From positions 13,346,437-13,410,436 of the forward strand of contig NC_088313.1 of assembly GCF_910592395.1 (NCBI RefSeq): a stretch of DNA of 64,000 nt, written 5' to 3'. Source of the stretch: Lineus longissimus. Lineage: Eukaryota > Nemertea > Pilidiophora > Heteronemertea > Lineidae. The notes under the pieces were generated by a model. That model was not told the DNA's origin. It was given only the letters and a program-made list of their open reading frames with translations, and made no database searches. The translations under genes were made by a program, and so were the position numbers. Of the stretch, positions 48,501 through 56,300 are shown piece by piece. Positions within the stretch are counted from its first letter, which is position 1, and each line of letters begins with the position of its first letter.

Positions 48501-51500
48501 GTTCTTGAGTGTCTATGCCATGAACAGTGTATCTCCTTTGTGTTGGCGTGAAGAATAATTCTGGTTTCAGAATGATTACTCATTAGCTTATTTCCTACTT
48601 CAGGTCATTGTAGAGCATCAAACTCTTACAAAACAAGACATACCAATGAACTTTACGTTACTGAGCAACGACAATGCATTCCTGAGTTTCAACCCGGAAT
48701 TCTTCACGCAGCGCACCCTATTGGCAAGATTCCAAATGAACAATACGAATCCGCCACACGTCCAGTTCATCAGGAAACCAATCCATAGTGTCATGGGACT
48801 TTTGAGCCTAATTGGCGAAAAGACGCTTTCAGTAAATAACACTGGAGAAAATATAGGACTTCGTGGACTCGGATCACTGCATATTCCAAAAGATGAAACT
48901 CTGACAGATAATGTTGATTTGTCAGTTCTGGTTGTAAATTCTTTGGACACGGAGGAAGGACCATACAATGCCTCTGTAAAGGTCACCATCATTGAACCTT
49001 CTGTTATGCGCGCAAAAGGTTGGTGTTGAGCTTCACAAAATTTGGCCAAGAAGAATATTTCAAAATTATTTGCCTTTATAGACATTTTAGTGTTTGTTTG
49101 GTGGGCGAAATTGGACCAGGCACTGCCAATCAGAAGTATCTGTGATAAATATTTGGGGAGATTATCGTCAGCTTTAGGATTTAAGTTCTAGCCAAAATGG
49201 TCAAAACCCTTAAATTGATTCGACAATTTCAGAATTAGTGATGGTGCAGTACCAGATAGACCAGAAGAATGGCAACCCATACAGAGCCTGGCTAAAAAGA
49301 CACCAACCTTTCACTCCTTCCTCGCAAGATTTCAAAAGTATGAGGAACGCAGAGGTAAACCTAGACCAACTGAAGTTTTGTTGTAATGGAGAAGCAAATA
49401 CGGGATGTCCTCGTGAATACCGGTAGACTATCCTTTTTGTATTATAAAAGTAGGACCATACAGTCCACAAAAGGATACCAGTAGGACTAAGTAGGCCCTG
49501 GGCCCACCTTTATTGTAACTTGTCATGCACAATCTGCAAAGCGCAGCTTTCCATACCGCCCTGGAACATTGACGAACAATACATTAGAGGTCGCCGCTGG
49601 TGTGGCTTACAGATCTTTAGCCATGACTGTGACGACCTGTGCACACAATAACATTTAAATGGCACCCGATACCGGTATTCACGAGGACGACCTGTATATC
49701 ATACTCCCAGGTATAATGACATCCAACCGTCCACTCAGAGGAGGAATTTCTTTTATCGCGTTGTGGGTGACGCACTGGGCCCATCTAAGCAAAACCGAAG
49801 GCAGTTCATAAACCGATGGATAGATGACCGTGAGAAATAAAACATCCTGCGACATTCCATCTTACGATCCTGGAGTGTAGGTATGGACATTGAAGCAATG
49901 AGGCCCTATAGAAGCTCGCAAATGAGATGACTTTGTCCGACGAAAGGGCTGATCCACCACACACTCAAGTATAAGAGCCCTCCATCTAAGATCTCGTCCA
50001 ATGGCCTATAAGGTCTGTACAACACACTTATTTTTTTCCAGGGCATTGTGCGTATTCTTGGTCCATCCCATTTCCAATTTGATAATGGAGTGGCCAGCTT
50101 TGACATCAGCGTGCCTCTCCCAGGAGTCGTCTTTGCCCACATTTGTGCCAAGCCAGCGGCACAACCTGACCAGGTAGGAATCGGGCAGACGTGAATTGCA
50201 TTATGGAAAAAAGTCTGCCACACAGTTTTTGTAGGATTTTGTTCCATTTTGCTTTCGACTGCAAAGCAATGCGAAATAATGTAACACGCCTCTCCCAGGG
50301 ATTGTCTTGACACACAATTGTGCCAAGCCAGCGGCACAACCTGACCAGGTAGGAATCGGGCAGACGTGAATTGCATTATGGACAAAAAGTCTGCCACACA
50401 GTTTTTGTAGGATTTTGTTCCATTTTGCTTTCGACTGCAAAGCAATGCGAAATAATGTAACACGCCTCATTTCAATAGTTTGTGACACATGGTTACTTAT
50501 ATTGTTAAAGGCTTACACTGCTCTTTAGAAATATGAAATTTGTAATTGAATTTGAAAATTTCAAGTTACGAAAATACGTACTAAATACAAATTTAAACAT
50601 GCCATTGTGTAGACAGGTATACAAACACTATGAATACCAAGTTTCAGCAAATTCGTATGCATAATCATTAACTGCACTACGGCATTGCGTAACTGAATTT
50701 CTTTTTTACTAGACCACCAGTAATTACCAAACGGCTTTGCCCTTTCACTTTCACACTGAGCAATTTTACTTTGTAGGTCCCCAACCTTACTGTCCAGAAT
50801 GTCACAGCGGGAGTAGTCTTACTAACATGGTCCGATAGCTGTGTTCATAGTCGGTGGGTATTTCACTATTTCGGATTGTATTCTTCAGTGTTTGCTCTGC
50901 ACTTGGAGGTCTCATTCTCCAGAGAGTATACTCCTCCTCCAAGGTGGAATAAGCATTTTTGCGTGCCACTACAGTTAGGTGCCGAATGGATTATTGGCCT
51001 AGTGACTCCGACTTTGGACAACATCATCTTTGTGGATCTTTGTACCTTCATGGATGAATCAATCACATCCTATCACTGATGAAGGATGTGGAGTATTTAA
51101 CCCTTGAAGGAAATATGTTGAAAATCACTTCTAATAATGGGAAGTTTTGAACAGTCTGGTAAAAGCCTATAGTACGAATAAGTTCATAAATCTGAGTAGT
51201 TTGAAAAACACCAGTCACTGGCACAACCCTTATAAATTTCAGCAGTGCCATTGTGTAGACTGATATTCAAATATTTCAGCGAATTTGTATGCATGATAAC
51301 TGTACTATGGCATTCCGTATAACTACATTTCGATTTTCCTGGACCACCACTAATTAGGAATGGCATTCCCCTTTAAGTTTTATGATCTCTTTTACAGATG
51401 TCTACTCACATATGAAATAGAATACTCTGCCACCAATAATGGTAACTTCTATAGGATCAATATGAAAGATGACATATTCACTCTCTTCGTCTATTCGCCC

Positions 51501-52018
51501 CATCAAGATCCTTCAACAGGTAAGCAAGAACGTTGTCTGAGGTAAATTATTTGGATCTATCACGAAATGAACTATAAAACCAAGGCCTTGGTAAGCAATG
51601 GGAAGGTACTTATGACAGATATTTTTCTCCAGATTACAGTCCAAGTCACAGGTTTGACTGAAAGATTGAGATCTATTTGCCCTGCAGGTCACACTTGGGT
51701 GACAAAGGAATGACCGCCCTCCACACATTTGTTGGCACAAGAATGCTCTGCACATCATCAGGAGTGAGCCCCCCCCCCCCCCCCCCCCTCCAAGATTCAT
51801 GATGAACTTGGGCTGTGCTATAATTGCAAGATTGGCCACCCATCCCCGATAGATTTTTTAAAACAACTGAGGCCAGCGACGGGAGGCCACATTGAGTACA
51901 TCAGTACTATTTTATCTTTCCAGCTGAGGTTATGGTGAGAGGTTATTACCGCGTTCGAGCGACAGACTACTGGGGGAGATCGGGAGAGTTTTCCCTTGTC
52001 GTCCCGTATGGGAATTGA
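27564..52018 (+). CDS. IDUA: Alpha-L-iduronidase (GH39 lysosomal glycosidase)
   Basis: Thirteen coding exons: 27564-27781, 28180-28323, 29073-29263, 29513-29608, 30585-30787, 31306-31415, 32454-32532, 48604-49018, 49233-49354, 50042-50173, 50777-50853, 51398-51519, 51924-52018. They sum to 2004 nt, exactly 667 residues plus stop (human IDUA has 653). Residues 1-25 are a signal peptide. The GH39 barrel includes [11 protein letters not shown] (exon 4, acid/base Glu in NEP) and [10 protein letters not shown] (exons 6-7, nucleophile Glu). LSNDNAFLS lies in exon 8, and exons 11-13 form the C-terminal fibronectin-like domain ([15 protein letters not shown]). The family removes terminal iduronate from heparan and dermatan sulfate in lysosomes. 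Catalytic residues are present and no breaks are seen. Intron 7 is 16 kb and contains a Polinton and two GPCR genes. Confidence 0.95.
31690..31925. repeat. Tandem repeat of about 63 bp in IDUA intron 6
   Basis: Four to five copies of a unit containing TTTAAAGGAGGAGTGTCTCG, AGATAATCCCAGGCAT and TTTAGACCATTATTG. Confidence 0.75.
32145..32324. mobile_element. MITE, TACAGT...ACTGTA family (IDUA intron 6)
   Basis: TACAGTGGAACCTCCCTTAG and AGAGAGGTTCTACTGTA ends with TA borders. It is a nearly intact copy and serves well as the family reference. Confidence 0.8.
32583..32765 (+). mobile_element. Probable tRNA-derived SINE in IDUA intron 7
   Basis: CATAGCCTAGTGGCTTTGAG (A-box-like) and GGGTGAACCCTGG (B-box-like) precede a body containing GGTTCCTGGTGTC and ATGCCAGGGCAGG. 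Assignment rests on the promoter-like boxes only. Confidence 0.4.
32911..33415 (+). repeat. Polinton left terminal inverted repeat
   Basis: Pairs with 42119-42624 at roughly 95% by eye. It contains two TGACGTCA palindromes (near 32960 and 33042). A 125-bp segment (GGCATGATTTGAATAGC to TTTGGGCAAGTAAATGG) is present twice as a direct repeat at about 33075-33190 and 33265-33371. Confidence 0.9.
33775..38014 (+). pseudogene. Spliced N-terminal part of Polinton protein-primed DNA polymerase B
   Basis: Exons inferred at 33775-33781, 34090-34160, 34269-34313, 34422-34556, 34664-34774, 34888-34980, 35101-35319, 35426-35530, 35629-35796 and 35902 or 36422 onward. All introns after the first are phase 0, with GT-AG ends. 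The first exons encode an unrecognised charged region ([15 protein letters not shown]), and the 35101 exon has a duplicated Lys-rich block. The exon at 35902 is duplicated at 36422; the first copy lacks a clear donor and runs into a stop at 36382-36384. Downstream comes the zinc-ribbon-like Cys/His region usual before the exonuclease domain (37260-37650), then an exonuclease-I-like FDYE at 37823. Breaks: TAG at 37070, frame changes near 37130, 37700 and 37810, and an end at 38014. No palm-domain motifs remain. The function as a replication polymerase is known for the family; this copy cannot make one. Confidence 0.8.
38005..38352 (+). pseudogene. Truncated conserved Polinton virion-type ORF
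   Basis: An open frame of 115 residues contains LYVYSDIV near its start and ends with a run rich in alternating hydrophobic residues (GKTVVVLHF). By position, directly upstream of the capsid block, it is the C-terminal half of a conserved Polinton ORF. Its 5' half is missing: the start lies inside the polymerase remnant, which marks a deletion junction near 38010-38040. The stop overlaps the next ATG (ATGA). Confidence 0.6.
38349..38748 (+). pseudogene. Small basic Polinton virion-type protein
   Basis: Starts at ATG 38349, overlapping the previous stop. 96 residues run to TAA/TAG near 38637, with an amphipathic stretch ([19 protein letters not shown]). A very basic segment continues in another frame to about 38748 ([13 protein letters not shown]), suggesting the original tail was shifted out of frame. 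The position just before the capsid gene and the basic tail suggest a minor capsid or DNA-condensing core protein; this is inferred. Confidence 0.55.
38753..40055 (+). pseudogene. Polinton major capsid protein, broken
   Basis: Begins [19 protein letters not shown], the usual start of the Polinton double-jelly-roll capsid protein (annotated in animal genomes as F54H12.2-like). An in-frame TAA interrupts codon 25 (38825-38827). The frame then stays open to about 39188, where a frameshift occurs. Further frame changes lie near 39345 and 39585, and the last segment ends at TAG 40053. Conserved landmarks include [23 protein letters not shown] and [10 protein letters not shown]. One nonsense codon and about three frameshifts mean no functional capsid product. 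Confidence 0.88.
40048..40560 (+). pseudogene. Adenovirus-type cysteine protease of Polinton, frameshifted
   Basis: ATG 40048 overlaps the end of the capsid gene. The first frame carries the catalytic His context (GLHWISLYF) and the acidic residue ([10 protein letters not shown]), then stops at TAG 40285. A second frame from about 40319 carries the Gln and Cys of the active site in [13 protein letters not shown]. All catalytic residues are thus still visible but split by one frameshift near 40280-40320. The family (C5, adenain-like) processes capsid proteins in virions. Confidence 0.85.
40630..41484 (+). pseudogene. Polinton FtsK/A32-type genome-packaging ATPase
   Basis: The main frame (40696-41484) shows Walker A GASFSGKT at residues 15-22 and Walker [11 protein letters not shown] near residue 80. 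A sensor-like [19 protein letters not shown] segment follows, all typical of A32-class packaging ATPases. The N-terminus probably lies in another frame ([19 protein letters not shown], from 40640), so a frameshift near 40700 is likely. The 3' end of the frame runs through the next small ORF. The ATPase core looks intact. Confidence 0.85.
41270..41560 (+). pseudogene. Small basic Polinton ORF after the ATPase
   Basis: A frame from 41270 ([20 protein letters not shown]) changes near 41360 to one reading [15 protein letters not shown], a layout I associate with a short conserved Polinton ORF that follows the packaging ATPase. A further piece with a GGLIK motif lies near 41555. The gene is frameshifted and the role unknown, possibly a minor virion component. 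Confidence 0.5.
41576..42091 (-). CDS. Membrane-anchored PC4-like protein of the Polinton
   Basis: Uninterrupted 171-residue minus-strand ORF from ATG 42089-42091, starting just inside the right TIR. A hydrophobic segment ([20 protein letters not shown], about residues 8-27) is followed by a linker. At about residues 65-115 a segment ending [17 protein letters not shown] resembles the PC4/p15 single-strand-DNA-binding coactivator fold, where KG-I-x-LS...W-x-x-L is the hallmark. A GTAAGC donor at 41742 with a CACTAAC...TTTCAG acceptor suggests the 3' part may be spliced (40- or about 137-nt intron), changing the C-terminus. It is the only Polinton gene here without a visible break. The PC4 assignment is a motif match by eye. 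Confidence 0.55.
   Translation of the reverse strand: MNRNQKISVGVTVTVGVLGLIILLATGLTNRKKGGQPLLPPLRLPVSLNNTSIDNPECLSGTVIQINVRFKIIICNRTKDGLKQQTFNLRRIRYDGTPSIKGIVLSFDEWQDLELIGKQYSYDHALTCFSVAIWRLLSFKQRHDIIAIYGRPSLMTSAVLQFVQACTECDI
42119..42624 (-). repeat. Polinton right terminal inverted repeat
   Basis: Reverse complement of 32911-33415, with the same internal direct repeat and TGACGTCA palindromes. It ends in GACTACT followed by GTGTA. Confidence 0.9.
42744..43823 (-). CDS. Rhodopsin-class GPCR, intronless, nested in IDUA intron 7
   Basis: A single-exon gene of 359 residues (start [11 protein letters not shown]). Seven hydrophobic segments are seen. TM1 carries GNVLS, TM2 [11 protein letters not shown], and the end of TM3 SFERM in place of the usual DRY. 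Cysteines in GCKIHTYVW (TM3) and RSVCF (loop 2) could form the usual disulfide. TM7 has VNFIIY in place of NPxxY, followed by an amphipathic [13 protein letters not shown] helix with palmitoylation-type cysteines. This fits an invertebrate peptide-receptor-like orphan family; the ligand is unknown. Its paralogue lies 3 kb away on the other strand. The gene ends 120 bp from the Polinton, which does not interrupt it. Confidence 0.88.
   Translation of the reverse strand: MDPAKTGETEQDSAVSSLDGSITKVKNYHLDISLYENFYMFIAVFGGYMTIFFVSMGIVGNVLSIVIFIRQRKRDSASAIYLGCLAVSDLGNLIVALGFWEQTSLYYMSFGRIISVRGWNNIGCKIHTYVWFNCQFMSAWTIIAFSFERMIAVLRPLKAQIILVASRRKYVIMSLLVFSLANWSYLFDFNEIVGPHPPGHLDRSVCFYRMTEKPQWLIFFHAIHIFTQCQVLPSIIITVLNIIIIVGIKTKDKIVNGTIDQTRSKKEMHILVNLLTISTTYVLLMSPYVLLWCYVVYETLYRQWAGWREASLDFFTELSEYSIQVTSINYSVNFIIYTVSLDFYREELRKIFKCCGRLW
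43824..46920. other. Spacer between the two nested GPCR genes
   Basis: Contains several CCACCCTACCTTG words (44100-44290), two diverged CCAGCTTCAC..AACACTATAAGAAG direct repeats near 44818 and 44909, one MITE (45640-45821) and a 138-codon open frame at 46208 with no recognisable motif. Confidence 0.5.
45640..45821. mobile_element. MITE, TACAGT...ACTGTA family
   Basis: TACAGTAGAACCTCCCTTAG at left and AGAGGTTCTACTGTA at right with TA borders. It lies in IDUA intron 7 between the GPCR genes. Confidence 0.8.
46921..47991 (+). CDS. Rhodopsin-class GPCR, intronless paralogue
   Basis: 356 residues from ATG 46921 ([10 protein letters not shown]). The frame stays open upstream to another ATG at 46741, but only the shorter start aligns with the paralogue at 42744. 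It shares GNTLS (TM1), [11 protein letters not shown] (TM2), SVERM (TM3 end), [23 protein letters not shown] (loop 2), [17 protein letters not shown] (TM7 and helix 8) and the KTKDKMV/RSKKEMH third loop. The pair are clearly tandem-derived duplicates now in inverted orientation and both are open. The role is inferred as peptide-type signalling at the cell surface; the ligand is unknown. Confidence 0.88.
   Translation: MRTELISTEKEEYQEDFSLYNNFYKFVALFGGYMTLFFLIMGVFGNTLSVVIFFRQRHRDSASAIYLGCLAVSDLGNLIVGEGFWEQTSLYYMSFSRIISVRGWNNIGCKIHSYVWMNCQFMSAWIIIAFSVERMIAVLMPLKAQMLLIASRRKYVILSLLIFSSLNWLYMMFDFIQIIERPSPNQARRSVCFNSALHKPKWFVLFVIGQLFSLCQVLPSVIITILNVIIIVSIKTKDKMVSGPKDQTRSKKEMHCVVNLLTVSTTYVILMSPFVILWCYIIYETTFRRWEGHSSASRQFFTVLSEYCTQITAINYSVNFIIYSVSLDFYREEVKKIFKCCPRRHVCQSDSAKGRR
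48138..48300. repeat. Dispersed repeat A fragment in IDUA intron 7
   Basis: GGAGAATCAATCCCCAG, CCTTCCAGCT, TTATTGGAGT and GGTTCTTCAAGCATGATTT follow the same order as the copies at 6.2 and 9.4 kb. Confidence 0.6.
50105..50465 (+). repeat. Tandem duplication covering the end of IDUA exon 10
   Basis: A unit of about 178 bp containing the exon-10 3' part, its GTAGGA donor and following intron (GGAATCGGGCAGACGTGAAT) is present twice (about 50110-50287 and 50288-50465). The second copy keeps the CTCTCCCAGG start and an identical donor, but has a TGA in the exon-like part. Confidence 0.85.
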
Positions 52019-52110
52019 TCAAGCTGGGCAGCAGGCTTAACTACATATCATGTATAAGAGGATGTCCATCATTAACAATGATAAATGTTTTCTGGAAGCT
52101 GAGCAATGTC

Positions 52111-52116
52111 AATAAA
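52111..52116 (+). terminator. Possible IDUA poly(A) signal
   Basis: AATAAA about 95 nt after the stop codon; another candidate lies near 52260. Confidence 0.4.
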
Positions 52117-52788
52117 TCGAGGGCCAATATGCCTGGCCCTGAATTATTATAAGAATATGGAATGGGTGTTGCATCACACAGCTGAAATTAATGAATTTGA
52201 AAGCTCGTATGAATCTGATACAGATGTAATTGGTGCTATTCAAGATTATAGGTGCTATTAAATAAATATTTACGCACAGAATTTATTTTGTTTATTATTT
52301 GTAGAATCTATCGGTTGTTTAATAAAAAAGTTTAAAGTATGCCAGAGTTACAAAACCTTGCAATAAAATCATCGGTAATGTCACCAGGGTAACAGCAGTA
52401 TATGTCACTTGCACAGAATGGATTTACTGCCCCGCCCTCGCATCAACTCCCCTGCACTACTGCCTCAACTTCACAGATCCCCTCTTATACGGATAAGATT
52501 AGAGTCTGGAATTACGACTGTATTAAATGGAAATATATAGAACTGGCAGGGCTGTAGCTAGCTTTTTAGTATCTTGGGGAAAGGCTCTCTAGTTGAAATC
52601 GTTCAGCCAGTTCGTGATAAAAAACACATTTTTATGGCTTCATTCAAATAATGCCAAAGTTGCAATAAAATGGCGCAAATATTTCCGGGTTAATAGTCAT
52701 CTGCAGCAGCATGCCACAGTAGATTTCAATACAGAATGTGTCGAATGAAAAATGGCATCAACAACTTAATTTGGTTATTATAATTTCT

Positions 52789-52794
52789 TTTATT
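52789..52794 (-). terminator. Possible NOP14 poly(A) signal
   Basis: AATAAA on the minus strand about 530 nt after the NOP14 stop. Nearer canonical signals were not noticed. Confidence 0.3.
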
Positions 52795-53319
52795 TCACCA
52801 ATATTATATACAATATAATACACTGCTTCAAAGGAGAAAAGGTCTGATTCCACTACATGTACAGCAGTTTACTGTCACAGTTTTGCTGCTTTTAACGGCT
52901 TTGTGATCTGTTATCACTGCCATGCACTGCATAATCAAAAGCCAATGTAAAAGCTGTGCAGTTGTGGGGTTTGTGACCGGCAGCAATTTTGCTTCAAATT
53001 TTGCTGTCTCATTGGAGGAATACTACCAATTATTTCTCTCTCTTGCTTTGTTTTTGCACGCCAATACCCTGATGCACATGAGCAAAGAGCACAAAAGGTT
53101 TACACAATTTCGGTAAAATTTGGCTTTTGGGGGATATTCTGCATGTCGTTTAGTCCATATGCTTCGCAACACCTTTCAAGACCAATTAGTTGCCCAAAAT
53201 TACAAACACGCACATGTTAATTGATTTTTTAAAATGGCGTAGAATGGTTGTAGGACTAGGCCCTCTAATGTATTAGAATGAGAATGACTCCATCTTATTG
53301 ACCTCTTCTTCGGTTATCC

Positions 53320-56300
53320 TCAACTGCTCTTCTTCCTCTTCATCGCCTGGAAATCTCCCTCCTGATTTGCTAACATCGAATGGATCTCCTTCACCTTACG
53401 CTTCCTCTCAACATCCCTGAAAAAAGACAAAAAAGTTTGATCGTTAATCTACTATCATCTTATTTAGGAGGCCTCATCGATGTATACAGGGTGTCTTGTT
53501 CACTACCTTCTGCTCACACCTTGCCTACTGCATGGTCCTGTTAAGATCAATGTGCCTGGGGTAAGAATTATTAATGGCCGACAAACAGGAATAAACATAA
53601 TCATCGCACAAAGAGTGCTTACAATGACAGCCATGAAGACTCATATATTATCATTACACACTGCCGTATGGCTGAGATCCTATTTAGTTTTTCCTTTCAG
53701 CCTGGGATCAACTCCTGGCGTCATGACCCTAATGGGTTATTGCGAGAGGTATGGAGTTTGCTATAGGTTCCTGTCCATCTATGTAGAACTTTTCCTTGCC
53801 CTGGCATAGACAGTCAGGTACAAGGGACATTCGACATACCCCAATAATATATCATAATATTGAGCCTTCTAAGAATTTGAGTTCCTCTAAAGCCTCACTG
53901 GTTCATTCAGAAATACAATCCAGGGTTAACCCCGGGATTGAACCGGGCCCTTTTAGCCATCAGTATAAACCTTTAGGTTACGAGAATCAACATACATGTA
54001 CAGGAGTTTCCAATGGCTTTCTGATGATAATGTTTAGAAGGCAATGATTGATTACTGTCCCTTTTTGGCCTCAGTGCAGAGGCACCTGGTAGAACCTCTC
54101 GAGTACTAAGTACTACAAACTGCAGCAGACCCGCCAACTCCAAAATGTCCAAATATTATTTCAGTTGCATTTTGGAGTACTCTAGCGATTTCTACTAGTG
54201 TCTGCCTAATACATTTACCTATGCCAAATCCAACAGTCAAGGAGTATCTAATTTTTCATTAATGTTGGTCAAAAAGATGATTTATACTCAAAAAGTGTAC
54301 TCGTTGGCCAGTCTGTTGAAGTGACCTGTCTGATTTGGGAAAGTTCCCAGCTGAAACTTACAACTCCATTTGTTCCTTGAGTTTCTGTTTTGCCAAGAAC
54401 TGGTTGTCTTTCCTGATCTCTCTCATGGCCCCCTTCATCTCCTTCTTGTGTTTGTGGAGGAGCTGCTGTTTCTCCTTGAAGCCTCGCGATCCACCACGCT
54501 TCTTCTTTCCATCGAACCTAGTAACGAGAACGAGAAAAGAGTTAGTTTTACCCAAAGTATTAGATCTAACTTCCCTCTTTGGCCCCCTTTCATCTCCGTC
54601 CTGTGTTTACGGAGAGGTTGCAGTTTCTCCTTGAAGCCACCACGCTTCTATAAATCAAACCTAGTGATGAGAATGAGACCGGGATCACCCCGGGATGGAA
54701 CCAGGCCCTTTTAGCCAGTAGTGTAAACATCTAGGTTATGAGAATCAACATACGGGAGTTTACAATGGCTTTCTGATCAGGTTTAGAAGGCAATAAGTTG
54801 ATAACTGTCCCTGTTTGGCCTTAGTGCCAAGCAGTATGCAAAGAGCAAAAATAACTAACTCAAGGAATGAGTTAGTTATACCCTATCATCTCTTTCCTGT
54901 GTTCATTGAACAGCTGCTGCTTTTTCTTGGAGCTACTTGTTCTTCATGTTGAGAGAAATGTTATAATGGTCTGAAGTATCTGATCAGATCTCTCTTCCTT
55001 TCATCTCATTTCTTGTCTTTATATATGATCACTGCCGTTTCGATGTATTCCCAGAGGTATTTTTGACATGAAAGTGGCACCTCGACCCAAAATGAACACT
55101 TAAAAGTACTATAGAAGGTGTACAGGCATCACGCTAGACCGCGCTGACAGTCATAAGGATAGGTGATTTCATAAAGTGATGTGGAACGAGTGGTATCTGA
55201 CCGTCCCTGTCCGTTTTCATAAAGTGATGTAAGCAGCGTGCCTCCAATGTAAACAGGCAAGGTTACGGCAGAAGTTACGGCAGAAGTTACGCCAGCAGGC
55301 CATTGCAACACGGCATTGTCTCAAAAACATACTTACACTTCATCAAACTTGGGCTCCATTTGCCTAATAGAAGCCGGCTTTCTCTTTGCAAAGGTCAGGA
55401 ACTGTCTAGGGTTACCTGGACCAGAAAAAGTCTCAACAAGTGACGAGTGGAGATCTTGAATTGCTTTTGGGTATCTTTTGATTGGCAATTTCTGCAGCAT
55501 TTGGTGAATTGGCGAGAAAAGCTCCTTCCATGCTGGTAGATCTGTGTATAGGGCGTTGTAGGCTCCGATTAATTTCAGGGTCTGTGATATCACACTCACT
55601 CTGAAAATAGGAAACAAAAGATACAGTCAACGCCCAAACGCCCAAACGCCCATCTCTTTGAAAAAGTGTCAAATACACGAAACGTCGAGAATACGTAGAT
55701 CGTTGCTTGTGTTTTATTCACTATAAACGCCCAAAATTTGCACCATTTTTTTGCACTTTTGTGTCAATTTCTGAAAAAGTTAAATATTCATGATTTTTAT
55801 TTTTGCAAATTACGAAATTTCTTCAGGTTTTCCAATGCAAAAATTTGGCACACTACAGTACTGGGTGGGTTTCAAAAGTGACTTGGGCCCTTTACCAATA
55901 AATCTCGGCAGCAAATGCGATATTAAGTCCACCGCCACGTGAAAGTAATTCACTAACTTTTAGCGTCACGAAAATTTCATGCCTCACAGAAGCGTTTTTG
56001 AATAAATGCAAGACTCGCCTATATTCCTTGGTATCGAGTTTCCTGACATCGGTGCAACAAATCGTCTCACTAATCTTGAACGGCACCACGTTTACTTTCT
56101 TGGCTTTTTCTTTCAATAGCAGTAGATCTATATTTTTACCCACAGGCTTGAATGGTGGGAAGACTTGCTCAACTGAAAATAAAAATTCGAAACTTTTAGT
56201 CATAGTTGTGGGCACACACAGTGGTTTTTACCAGTTTTCATTTGCACGTTTCAACCTTCTCGTGTTTTATTACATTTTTTGTGCGGACTTTTATCAAAAA

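Noticed and set aside
49906-50463. 185-codon minus-strand open frame
   Set aside because: Generated by the tandem duplication of IDUA exon 10; antisense and repetitive.
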